Origin: DAOMNN01 sp035443825
Lineage (GTDB): Bacteria > Pseudomonadota > Gammaproteobacteria > Burkholderiales > Rhodocyclaceae
DNA: 64,000 nucleotides
Assembly (NCBI GenBank): GCA_035443825.1
Contig: DAOMNN010000005.1
Span: 1 to 64,000, forward strand
Reading direction: 5' to 3'
Numbering within the stretch: position 1 is the stretch's first letter; the number at the start of each line of letters is the position of its first letter. Positions 56,496 to 64,000 of this stretch are shown piece by piece. The notes under the pieces are model-generated. The model had not been told where the DNA came from. It was given only the letters and a program-made list of their open reading frames with translations, and made no database searches. A program made the translations under genes and the position numbers.

Positions 56496-57318
56496 CGAGG
56501 CTGTCATCGGCGAGGATCCCGCCGGCATCGATGCCACGCAGCTTCGCCTGGATCCTGCGGTTACCGGTGCGGATCGTTTTCGCCATCATGCCCAGTTCCG
56601 GATTGAGGACCATGGTCGCGTGATTGACATGATCGACGTATCGCCCAAGCTGTGCCGATTCCAGGAAGACCATCCGGTAACCGGCAGCCACCATCTTCCT
56701 GTGCATCACGCTCCCGGCGACCTCTTCTTCGTCCGAGAAACCCGTGCGCAGCGCTCGAATGACGTCCATCCGGTACATCGCACAGTGGCTGCGGAGATAG
56801 TGAAGGGCCGGATCGAAACGCTCGGCGCGGTAACCCCTGCGACCCGTGATCCTGAACACGCCCACCTTCCACATCTGTTCCAGCCTGCGGCCGAACCGCT
56901 CGAGGCGTGATTTCGATTCTAGCTTCCACGAGCCGACGCCGGCCACCAAGGGATCGCTGAGGAACGGGTCGAGCAGTACGTCGAGCCAATCGGAGCGTTT
57001 CACGAACGTGTCCGTGTGGATCGACAGCACGTAAGGCGTCCTGACCCGTTCGAGCGCCGCATCGAGCGCACGTGAGTGGGACAGCGGTGGAGGCTCAGGC
57101 AACTCGACACGTCGTTCGATCAGCTCGATCCAATTCAGGGAACGCAGATAGTCGAGCGAAGCGTCTCCCGAGTCGTTGTCGATTGCGATGACGTGTACCC
57201 GCGCGGGATCCGTATGCTTTCTTATCAGGCGGAAGCAGATCCGGGTGATATCGGGCGTCCTGAAATTCGGCACGAGAATGGTGACTTCCTTGCCCTGCGC
57301 ATGTTCTGTCCTGCTCAT
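56488..57318 (-). CDS. glycosyltransferase family 2 protein in the core operon
   Basis: 276 residues: KEVTILVPNFRTPDITRICF, VIAIDNDSGDASLDYL, PLSHSRALDAALERV, LSIHTDTFVKRSDWL with the DxD motif, and RSHCAMYRMDVIRAL. A GT-A sugar transferase, probably adding an outer-core residue. ATG 57318 overlaps the upstream kinase gene by ATGA; the end overlaps the double kinase start by 8 bases. Confidence 0.8.
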   Translation of the reverse strand: MSRTEHAQGKEVTILVPNFRTPDITRICFRLIRKHTDPARVHVIAIDNDSGDASLDYLRSLNWIELIERRVELPEPPPLSHSRALDAALERVRTPYVLSIHTDTFVKRSDWLDVLLDPFLSDPLVAGVGSWKLESKSRLERFGRRLEQMWKVGVFRITGRRGYRAERFDPALHYLRSHCAMYRMDVIRALRTGFSDEEEVAGSVMHRKMVAAGYRMVFLESAQLGRYVDHVNHATMVLNPELGMMAKTIRTGNRRIQAKLRGIDAGGILADDSLDA

Positions 57319-58061
57319 TCGCGTCCCTTGAAGAAAGCGAGAATGCTGGCGATCCGGGCCCTGTCCGAATCGGTCAGATGCCGATGCCCCGTGTATTGAT
57401 GATAGAAGCGCAGACGTTGTGTCCGTGACAGCCGGTATTTCGCCACCTTGTCGAGGCAGGCCAGGTCCTTGATGATCCGGTAGCGGAGAAACGGACCCTG
57501 CCAGTACTCGCCGCTGGGGCAGTCGATCAGGTACACCCGGGGCGGTCCGTTGGTGATGAGGAGGTTGCGCCATTTCAAGTCGTTATGAACGAAGTTGCGA
57601 TCGTGCATCGCACGCGTGATCGCCGCGACCTGGCGCGATACCTCGGCGACCCAGCCGCGATCTTTCAGGCGCGCATCGTCTGTTTTCGCCAGGTGCGCGA
57701 GATCGACGGTATCCGGAACTTCCTCCGTGATCATCGCGCCGCGCGAGAAACCGCCCAAGCGCCGTTCGAGTCCGTAGGCGACGACGGTGGCAGTCGGAAT
57801 TCCCCACGCGCGGAAGTCCATGAGGTTCTCCCATTCTGCCCGGACGCGCGGTCGCCCCAACCAGCGCCGCAACACATTTTTTCCGGCGCCGGTGTAGCGT
57901 TTGACGTAATAGCACTTTCCTTCGATGCGCACCCGCAGGACTTCGCTGAGGGGATCGCGTGCGACACGTTCGCCCTTCAGGGCGAACACGGCATCGAGCG
58001 AGCCGAACATTCGTCCTGCCTCCGCGTCGGTGAGTTCGGGTGCGAGCGTCCAGGACGTCAT
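57315..58061 (-). CDS. LPS core kinase, WaaP-like
   Basis: 248 residues of the Kdo/WaaP family: DAVFALKGERVARDPLSEVL start, Lys54 (CYYVKRYTG), catalytic FVHNDLKWRNLLI (Asp161, Asn166), and VYLIDCPSG (Asp180). Likely phosphorylates a core sugar, perhaps heptose II, since a separate WaaP for heptose I lies upstream. ATGA overlap on both sides. Confidence 0.85.
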   Translation of the reverse strand: MTSWTLAPELTDAEAGRMFGSLDAVFALKGERVARDPLSEVLRVRIEGKCYYVKRYTGAGKNVLRRWLGRPRVRAEWENLMDFRAWGIPTATVVAYGLERRLGGFSRGAMITEEVPDTVDLAHLAKTDDARLKDRGWVAEVSRQVAAITRAMHDRNFVHNDLKWRNLLITNGPPRVYLIDCPSGEYWQGPFLRYRIIKDLACLDKVAKYRLSRTQRLRFYHQYTGHRHLTDSDRARIASILAFFKGRE

Positions 58062-58897
58062 CTTTGCAGTGCGGGGCGGTTGGCGAACTTGCGCTCGTAG
58101 CGGCGCTGTAGGCGCGCAGCCTCCCTTTCCAGTGCCGACAGCGCGCGTCGTTCACGAACCAGCGTGTCGCGCAAGCGGCTCGGGAAGTAGTCGCGCAGAA
58201 AACGAAGTCGGTCCCGCTTCGTCAGGCCGATGTTGAGTGCCGAAAAATAAAGCGCGGCGAGGTCCTTGTGGCGCCACCGAGCCGGGGTGTGCGCACGGAT
58301 CTGGGCGCGATGCAGGTCGATGACCGAAACGCGAAGGGATTCGGGCTCGGGCGTCGGGTCCGTGTGCAGCAGGAAGTGGCACAGATAGAAATCGCGATGA
58401 TTGACCCCGCCTTCGTGCATGCGCCGTGCAATTCGCGCGAGCCTGGCAATCAGCGCGTGTTTCAGCGCCGCAGCGGGCGGTTCGCGTGACCACTCACGGG
58501 TAAACGCATCGAGGTCGACGGTTGGTTCGAGTGCTTCCGTGACGAGAAAGGACTTGCGGTTGGCCGGACCCGCGCCGCGCTCACCGTAGGCCACCACGGT
58601 CATGGTGTCGATGCCGAGCGTGTCGAACGCGCGAATGGCCCGGAGTTCGGACCCGGCACCCAGCACCGGCAGGCGAAGGCGCAACAGATTGCCAAGAATC
58701 TGACGCCATCCGATTCCGCGATGAAGCTTGGCGTAATAGGCGCGACCATCCGCTTCGAAGCGCAGCGTCTTCCGACCTTCGATCTCGCGAACCACTTCAC
58801 CGCTGAGTGCGAAGGCCATCTCGAACGGATCGCGCCCGGCCCATAGCCTCGCGAAAGGCGCTTCCAGGTGGATTTCGTCGATCCGCGCGAACATCAT
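58058..58897 (-). CDS. waaP: lipopolysaccharide core heptose(I) kinase
   Basis: 279 residues, close to classical WaaP/RfaP: APFARLWAGRDPFEMAFALS, GEVVREIEGRKTLRFEADGR, YYAKLHRGIGWRQILGNLL (Lys57), RLPVLGAGSELRAIRAF, VVAYGERGAG, the catalytic GVNHRDFYLCHFLLH (Asp169) and SVIDLHRAQI (Asp194). Puts phosphate on O4 of heptose I, needed for outer-membrane integrity in Pseudomonas. Overlaps waaG by four bases. Confidence 0.93.
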   Translation of the reverse strand: MMFARIDEIHLEAPFARLWAGRDPFEMAFALSGEVVREIEGRKTLRFEADGRAYYAKLHRGIGWRQILGNLLRLRLPVLGAGSELRAIRAFDTLGIDTMTVVAYGERGAGPANRKSFLVTEALEPTVDLDAFTREWSREPPAAALKHALIARLARIARRMHEGGVNHRDFYLCHFLLHTDPTPEPESLRVSVIDLHRAQIRAHTPARWRHKDLAALYFSALNIGLTKRDRLRFLRDYFPSRLRDTLVRERRALSALEREAARLQRRYERKFANRPALQR

Positions 58898-60015
58898 GAA
58901 CCACTTCGGAGAATGACGTCTGCCGCCCGTTCGGGCAGGCTGTAGAGGTCCGCGCTGGCGGCAAAAGCCAGTGCGTCCGCATGCCAGCGGGAACGCGCCT
59001 CCGGGTCGGCAAGCATCTCGGCGAGAAAGCGGTCCAGCGTCGCCTGCTCGAATGGCTCCGGGACGACCCGGCCGGCATTTGCCTCGGTTATGTAGTGCGC
59101 GTAGCCGCAGACTTGCGTGACGAGTGCCGGCAATCCGGCCACCAGGGCTTCGAGCAGTACGGTGCCCGTGTTCTCGTGTCGAGCGGGATGCAGCAACAGC
59201 TCTGCACCCAGCAGGAAACGTGGCACATCGTCCCGTCCACCCGGGATCGAGATCCGGTCCGCGATGCCGAGCCCACGCGCCTGCTCCAGAAACGGCTTGG
59301 GATCGTCGGCGCCGAGCGCGATCAAACGCGTGCGGTGTTTCAGGTGGTCAGGCAGTGCTCCCATCGCCGCGATGGTACGATCCAGTCCCTTGCGTGGAAA
59401 ATCCGATCCGATCTGCACCAGCAGCAAGTCATCGTCGGCAAGTCCGAACTCGCGACGGAATCCTGCGCGGATCTCGGCCGCATTCGGGGGTGCGCGTCGG
59501 TCCGCAGCGATCCCTGGCGGAAGCGGGTGGAAGCGTGTCGCAGGTGTCCCGTAGTACTTCTGGAACAGCGCCTGTTGCACGCTCGATATTGACAGGATCT
59601 GCGTCTTCGCTTCGGGCGAGAACACGGCCCGCTCGTACGCGGAAAAATGGCGGTAGCGGGGGCTGAGCCTGTAAAGGGGTTTTCTCAGCGTGCGTGCCTT
59701 CTCCTCGAAACACGGGTCGGCGGCGTAATAGACGTCGAGTCCCGGCATCTTGTTGAAGCCGATCACGCGATCGGCCGGCCGTTGCGCCAGATCTGACTGC
59801 ACCCAGCGGGTAAACTTCGCGTAACGCCGATGGTTCATCAGGGCCGTTACCGGGACTCGGACGATCTCGAAGCCGTCCGGCGTGTCACCCTCCCATTCCA
59901 TCACGTATGCGCGAATGGCATGTCCCCGATCCTGGCAGATGCGGGCGATGCGCAGAAAATCGCGTTGCAGGCCTCCGAACGGAAAGAACTTGTAGAGGCA
60001 GAAGGCAAGTTGCAT
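58894..60015 (-). CDS. waaG: LPS core glycosyltransferase I (WaaG)
   Basis: Adds the first outer-core hexose to heptose II. 373 residues (E. coli 374): MQLAFCLYKFFPFGGLQRDF start, VIGFNKMPGLDVYYAADPC, VQIGSDFPRKGLDRTIAAMG, and the GT4 E-x7-E motif in HENTGTVLLEALVAGLPAL. The ATG shares its A with the TGA of waaC (60015). Confidence 0.95.
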   Translation of the reverse strand: MQLAFCLYKFFPFGGLQRDFLRIARICQDRGHAIRAYVMEWEGDTPDGFEIVRVPVTALMNHRRYAKFTRWVQSDLAQRPADRVIGFNKMPGLDVYYAADPCFEEKARTLRKPLYRLSPRYRHFSAYERAVFSPEAKTQILSISSVQQALFQKYYGTPATRFHPLPPGIAADRRAPPNAAEIRAGFRREFGLADDDLLLVQIGSDFPRKGLDRTIAAMGALPDHLKHRTRLIALGADDPKPFLEQARGLGIADRISIPGGRDDVPRFLLGAELLLHPARHENTGTVLLEALVAGLPALVTQVCGYAHYITEANAGRVVPEPFEQATLDRFLAEMLADPEARSRWHADALAFAASADLYSLPERAADVILRSGS

Positions 60016-61121
60016 CAGGGAGCTTCCATGGCGTTGTTCGTCGCGCGGCCGGGTGCGGGAGAGTGCAGAAGCGGGAACAGGGTATCCCACACGCGATCGG
60101 GATTCAGTCGCGTGAAGCACAGCGGAGATTCGCCCTCCGGGTCGAACTGCGCCAGATCGGCTTGCGTCGGCTGGTAATTGCATTGCTTGGCAAGACAGGG
60201 TGCGCAGGCGAAATTCGATGCGAGGTGAATCTGACCCGTCCCCCAGGCGCCCGTGAAATCCGGATTCGTCGGGCCGAACAGCGAGATCGTCGGCACGTCG
60301 AAAGCAGCGGCCAGATGACCCAATCCGGTGTCGACCGCCACGCAGGCGGTGGCGCCGGCCAGCTCGGCCGCCATCCCGGCCAGCGCCAGCCGGGGCAGGA
60401 CCTCGACCCGCGCGAGTCCTGAAGCGAGGCGTTGTGCGCGCCTCCGTTCCGTCTCGTCGCCCCACGGCAGGTGAACTGCCCAGCCGGCCTGGTTCGCGCG
60501 CTCCAGCAGTTCGCGCCAGTAGGCCTCCGGCCAATGCTTGGATTCCCAAGTCGTGCCGTGCAGGAAAACGAGGTAGGGTCGGGGGGGGTCGGCCCGACGG
60601 TCCACGGACGCGAAGACCCGCCCGCGATCAAGCCCGTAGGATCCGGGACCATCCGGAATCTGGTAGCCCAGCGCGCGCGCGAAGAGTTCGCGAACGCGCT
60701 CGACGGCGTGTCGTCCCTGTGCGACCGGGTGCCGGTGCGTGTAGAAGTAGCTCGCCAGCGGTTCCCGCGCGGAATCGCCGTCCAGCCCATGCACCGGGGT
60801 GGTTGCGTAGCGGGTCAGCAGGGCACTCTTGATGAGTCCCTGTGCATCGATGGCCGCGTCGTAATGCGCCTGGATCAGCTCGCGCGTGAAGCGCCGCCAC
60901 TCGCCGCTCGCCCAGGTTCGGAACACCGCCTTGCGCCAGCGCCGGATCGCCACCGGGATGACGCGGTCGACGGCCGGGTGCCAGCTCGGGATCTCCGCAT
61001 AGTTCTCTTCCACGACCCAGTCGAAGCGGATGCCCGGGATGGCGTGGGCCGCATCGGTCAGCGCGGGCAGCGTGTGGATGACGTCGCCGAGAGATGAGGT
61101 CTTGATGAGGAGGATGCGCAT
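60015..61121 (-). CDS. waaC: LPS heptosyltransferase I
   Basis: Adds the first L,D-heptose to Kdo. 368 residues, GT9: MRILLIKTSSLGDVIHTLPA start, DWVVEENYAEIPSWHPAVDR, IDAQGLIKSALLTRYA, FLHGTTWESKHWPEAYWREL, and CVAVDTGLGHLAAAFDVPTI plus SLFGPTNP. The tail after residue 310 has extra Cys (ACAPCLAKQCNYQ), also seen in other heptosyltransferases. Confidence 0.95.
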   Translation of the reverse strand: MRILLIKTSSLGDVIHTLPALTDAAHAIPGIRFDWVVEENYAEIPSWHPAVDRVIPVAIRRWRKAVFRTWASGEWRRFTRELIQAHYDAAIDAQGLIKSALLTRYATTPVHGLDGDSAREPLASYFYTHRHPVAQGRHAVERVRELFARALGYQIPDGPGSYGLDRGRVFASVDRRADPPRPYLVFLHGTTWESKHWPEAYWRELLERANQAGWAVHLPWGDETERRRAQRLASGLARVEVLPRLALAGMAAELAGATACVAVDTGLGHLAAAFDVPTISLFGPTNPDFTGAWGTGQIHLASNFACAPCLAKQCNYQPTQADLAQFDPEGESPLCFTRLNPDRVWDTLFPLLHSPAPGRATNNAMEAP

Positions 61122-61132
61122 GGCTCCGCCCG

Positions 61133-62161
61133 TCAGCTCGCCGCCAGCGGCGCATCGATCGCGAGTCCGTCGAGGGCATCGAGGACGCTCTGCGGCGTGA
61201 TCCCGGTGAGGCATCCGGTATGGCCGAGCGGACATTCGCGCTTGAAGCAGGGTGAGCACTCCAGCCCGAGGTAGCGTATCGCGACGCGTTCGGACAGCGG
61301 GGGCGTGTGTCGGGGGTCGGACGACCCGTAGATCGCGACCAGCGGGACGTCGAGCGCGGCGGCTACATGCATCAGGCCGGAATCGTTGGTGACGGCGGCG
61401 CGGCACGTCGCGAGCAGATCGACCGCCTCGCCCAGCTGGGTTTTGCCGCACAGGTTCGCAACGTGATCCTCCAAGTCTGCCGCGACGATGTCGCCGGCGG
61501 GACGGTCCTTGTCCGACCCCAAAATCCAGATCTGGTAGCCGCGCTCGACCAGGGCTTCGGCCAGCGACGCGAAGTGGGGCAGCGGCCATTGCTTTGCCGG
61601 ACCGTACTCCGCGCCGGGCATGAAGGCGACGGGCGGGCGATCGGAGACCAGTCCGAGGCGGTGACGCAATTGCGCCTGGTTGTCGGCATCGGCTTTGAGT
61701 TGCGGCCGGGGCAAGGGGTCGGGGAGCGGCTTGCTTGCCCCGCGTCCGAGCGCGACGAAACGCTGCACCGTCATCGGCAGTCGACGTTTGTCGAGCATGC
61801 GCATGTCGTTGATGAAGCCGTAGCGCATCTCGCCGCGAAAGCCGGTGCGCTCCGGAATCCCGGCAAACAGCGGGATCAGTGCGGACTTCAATGAGCCGGG
61901 AAGGACGATGGCCTGATCGTAGCCGATGGTGGCCAGCTGGCGCGCGAGTTCCCAGCGCACACCCAGCTGGAGCTGGCCGTGGCCGACCGGCATCGCGATG
62001 CCGCGATCCACCTCCGGCATGCGCGCGAGAATGGGTAGCGACCACGGTGGGGCGAGCACGTCGATTTCGCAGTCGCTACCCGCCTTCAGCGTCATGAACA
62101 GGCTCTGCGCCATGACCATGTCGCCGACCCAGGACGGGCCCACCACGAGAATCCGGCGCAT
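61133..62161 (-). CDS. waaF: LPS heptosyltransferase II
   Basis: Adds the second heptose. 342 residues, GT9: RRILVVGPSWVGDMVMAQSL, APPWSLPILARMPEVD, TGFRGEMRYGFINDMR, FMPGAEYGPAKQWPLPHFAS, AVTNDSGLMHVAAALDVPLV and YGSSDPRHTPPLS. ATG 62161; a GTG at 62170 overlapping the hldD stop is possible. Eleven bases before waaC. Confidence 0.96.
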   Translation of the reverse strand: MRRILVVGPSWVGDMVMAQSLFMTLKAGSDCEIDVLAPPWSLPILARMPEVDRGIAMPVGHGQLQLGVRWELARQLATIGYDQAIVLPGSLKSALIPLFAGIPERTGFRGEMRYGFINDMRMLDKRRLPMTVQRFVALGRGASKPLPDPLPRPQLKADADNQAQLRHRLGLVSDRPPVAFMPGAEYGPAKQWPLPHFASLAEALVERGYQIWILGSDKDRPAGDIVAADLEDHVANLCGKTQLGEAVDLLATCRAAVTNDSGLMHVAAALDVPLVAIYGSSDPRHTPPLSERVAIRYLGLECSPCFKRECPLGHTGCLTGITPQSVLDALDGLAIDAPLAAS

Positions 62162-62166
62162 CGGTT

Positions 62167-63117
62167 TCACTGTTCCCGTTGGGCCAGCCAGTCCAGATAG
62201 CGGGGCACGCCGGCTTCGACCGGCATGAATTCATGCGCGCAGCCGGCCGTGCGCATCGCGTTCATGTCCGCCTCGGTAAAGCTCTGGTAACGCCCCTTGA
62301 GATGCTCGGGAAAGGGGATGTAGTCGATCTCGCCGCTCCCGTGCCACGCGATGGCCGCACGTGCGACATCGTTGAAGCTTTGCGCCTTGCCCGTACCGAG
62401 GTTGAAGATGCCCGAGACCCCGGGGTTGTCGAGCAGCCACAGGTTCACCGCGACGACGTCATCCACGTGGATGAAATCGCGCCGCTGCTCTCCCGCCGCG
62501 TAGCCGTCGCAGCCCTCGAACAGGCGCACGCGGCCACCTTCGCGGAGCTGATTGTAGAAGTGGAATGCCACGCTCGCCATGCTGCCCTTGTGTTGTTCGC
62601 GCGGGCCATACACGTTGAAGTAGCGCAGTCCCACGACCTGGCTTTCGGTCTTCGGCAGCAAGGGCCGCAGGTGGCAGTCGAACAGGAACTTGGAAAAGGC
62701 GTACATGTTGAGCGGGCGTTCGAACTCTCGCGCCTCGCGGAAGTCCGGGCCCATGCCGTACACGGATGCCGAGGACGCATAAAGCAACGGGATCCGGCGT
62801 GCGACGCACCAGCCGAGGAGCGCCTTGGTGTACTCGTAGTTCACAGCCATGACGAATCGGCCGTCCCATTCGGTCGTGGATGAGCACGCCCCTTCGTGAA
62901 ACACGGCCTCGACCGGACCGAAGTCCGCGCCTGCCTGGATTCTGCGCAGGAAGTCGTCCTTGTCGGCGTAGTCGCGGATGTGGAGGTCGGCCAGATTGAG
63001 GCACTTGTGGCCGTCGCTGAGGTCGTCGACGACGAGGATGTCGTCGATTCCGCGCGCATTCAGGCCGTGGATGATGTTGCTGCCGATGAAACCGGCGCCG
63101 CCGGTGACGATGATCAT
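62167..63117 (-). CDS. hldD: ADP-L-glycero-D-manno-heptose 6-epimerase
   Basis: Last step of ADP-L,D-heptose synthesis. 316 residues, short-chain epimerase: MIIVTGGAGFIGSNIIHGLN for NADP, FHEGACSSTTEWDGRFVM, YASSASVYGM, catalytic Tyr-x3-Lys in NMYAFSKFLFD, and LRYFNVYGPREQHKGSMASV. Twenty-one bases after rfaE1. Confidence 0.97.
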   Translation of the reverse strand: MIIVTGGAGFIGSNIIHGLNARGIDDILVVDDLSDGHKCLNLADLHIRDYADKDDFLRRIQAGADFGPVEAVFHEGACSSTTEWDGRFVMAVNYEYTKALLGWCVARRIPLLYASSASVYGMGPDFREAREFERPLNMYAFSKFLFDCHLRPLLPKTESQVVGLRYFNVYGPREQHKGSMASVAFHFYNQLREGGRVRLFEGCDGYAAGEQRRDFIHVDDVVAVNLWLLDNPGVSGIFNLGTGKAQSFNDVARAAIAWHGSGEIDYIPFPEHLKGRYQSFTEADMNAMRTAGCAHEFMPVEAGVPRYLDWLAQREQ

Positions 63118-63138
63118 GATGTTCCCTTCTTCCGGATC

Positions 63139-64000
63139 TCAGCCGACCGAGCCGGCCTGCATTGCACGTTCGAGTTCTTCGACGCTGACGGTGGCGGTGC
63201 CGAGCTTGCCGACCACGATACCGGCGGCGACATTCGCCAGTGAGGTCGCGTCTGCCAGGGTCAGACCGCAAGCAAGCCCCGCGCCGAGCACTGCGACCAC
63301 GGTATCGCCCGCGCCGGTGACGTCGAACACATCGCGTGCGCGGGTCGGCAGGTTCAGTGTCGGCAGTCCGCGCTGCAGCAGCGTCATGCCACGCTCGCTG
63401 CGGGTAATGAGTAGTGCCTCGAGGTCGAGCGCTTCACGCAAGGCTTCGGCGCGAGCCACCAGCGTCTGCTCGTCCGCGCAATGCCCCACCACCGCCTCGA
63501 ACTCGGTCATGTTGGGGGTGAGCACGGTGGCGCCGCAATAGCGCCCGAAGTCGGTACCCTTTGGGTCGACGACGATTGCGGCTCCTTGTTCCCGGGCGAC
63601 GCGGATCAGGCTGCCGACCTGGGCCAGGGTTCCCTTGCCGTAGTCGGAGAGAATGATGGCGCCGCAGCCGGGCAGCGCGGCCTCGAAAGCGGCCTCGATA
63701 CCGGCCGACTCGAGCACCGCGAAGCTCTCCTCGAAATCGAGCCGGATGAGTTGCTGATGGCGGCTGATGATGCGCAGCTTGGTGATCGTCGGATGCTGGG
63801 GTGCTTCGAGCAGATGGCAGGTGACCCCGCCCGCATCGAGGCGATCGCGCAGGAGTTTTGCCGCTTCGTCGCGCCCGACCAGCCCCACCAGCGCGGCGCC
63901 GGCTCCAAGCGAAGCGGCATTGAGCGCCACGTTGCCCGCGCCTCCGGCGCGAAATTCATCGCCCTCGACCCGTACGATGGGCACCGGCGCCTCGGGTGAA
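63139..64000 (-). CDS. rfaE1: D-glycero-beta-D-manno-heptose-7-phosphate kinase (5' end outside window)
   Basis: Ribokinase-fold kinase of ADP-heptose synthesis. The open frame runs through the right edge of the window, with SPEAPVPIVRVEGDEFRAGG at the border, so about 30-50 N-terminal residues are missing. Visible are GGAGNVALNAASLGAGAALV, KLRIISRHQQLIRLDFEE, ILSDYGKGTLAQV, VVDPKGTDFGRYCGATVLTP, and the catalytic DVTGAGDTVVAVLG. It ends without the C-terminal adenylyltransferase domain of E. coli HldE, so this is the split form. Confidence 0.94.
   Translation of the reverse strand, partial: SPEAPVPIVRVEGDEFRAGGAGNVALNAASLGAGAALVGLVGRDEAAKLLRDRLDAGGVTCHLLEAPQHPTITKLRIISRHQQLIRLDFEESFAVLESAGIEAAFEAALPGCGAIILSDYGKGTLAQVGSLIRVAREQGAAIVVDPKGTDFGRYCGATVLTPNMTEFEAVVGHCADEQTLVARAEALREALDLEALLITRSERGMTLLQRGLPTLNLPTRARDVFDVTGAGDTVVAVLGAGLACGLTLADATSLANVAAGIVVGKLGTATVSVEELERAMQAGSVG

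Overview
The window is GC-rich, densely coded bacterial chromosome with Betaproteobacteria gene content: dapF-DUF484-xerC, a BPSS1780-type membrane protein, the APH-type homoserine kinase next to polA, DUF1631, and an S-adenosylhomocysteine (SAH) riboswitch in front of ahcY. A Rhodocyclales bacterium (Azoarcus/Thauera-like) fits best, but that is inference from gene content. No insertion sequence, phage gene, CRISPR array, rRNA or tRNA was recognised. Two runs of exactly 100 N (3552-3651 and 31227-31326) are assembly gaps, probably of placeholder length. They interrupt an MBL-fold gene and ruvA.

Layout, left part. 1-2911 is the end of a leucine-degradation cluster (methylcrotonyl-CoA carboxylase alpha subunit, HMG-CoA lyase). 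2964-3789 holds two tandem DUF1289 genes and the MBL gene, all overlapping by 4 bases. 3926-5725 is rapZ with a NusG-domain-II protein and a Gx-family membrane protein. 5741-11423 is a minus-strand group: coiled-coil protein, Na/Pi cotransporter, ruvC, EamA transporter, yebC, a methyltransferase and a small membrane protein. 11544-15916 holds a secreted Cys-rich protein, a HerA-like ATPase and a DUF1631 protein.

Methionine/SAM cycle block, 16098-23654 (minus strand). A promoter and a clear SAH riboswitch (20950-21045) lead ahcY, followed by a GNAT/nitrilase pair, tlyA and metF. A Ca/Na antiporter and metK lie upstream. metK has a good sigma-70-type promoter and a leader of about 165 nt packed with hairpins. 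Divergent from it is a lipid A acyltransferase gene.

Housekeeping block, 24548-41969. dapF-DUF484-xerC, a frameshifted HTH regulator, rlmI, a REP-type inverted pair, a small membrane protein, ruvB-ruvA (about 22 kb from ruvC), a UbiA-family prenyltransferase, rng behind a perfect 17-bp hairpin, maf-rlmH-rsfS-nadD, BPSS1780, thrB, DUF2782, a LOG protein and polA.

Lipopolysaccharide core block, 41997-64000. Read from the right end leftwards on the minus strand, rfaE1-hldD make and epimerise ADP-heptose, waaF-waaC-waaG build the inner core, and waaP plus several WaaP-like kinases phosphorylate it. msbA (plus strand) flips lipid A-core. A carbamoyltransferase, two paralogous sulfotransferases, three glycosyltransferases and a WaaL-like ligase probably decorate and finish the core. 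Five genes here carry six WaaP-like kinase folds, including a tandem double-kinase protein, a kinase whose catalytic Asp is replaced by Ser, and a 760-residue fusion of a glycoside-hydrolase-like barrel to a kinase. That fusion is the most unusual item in the window.
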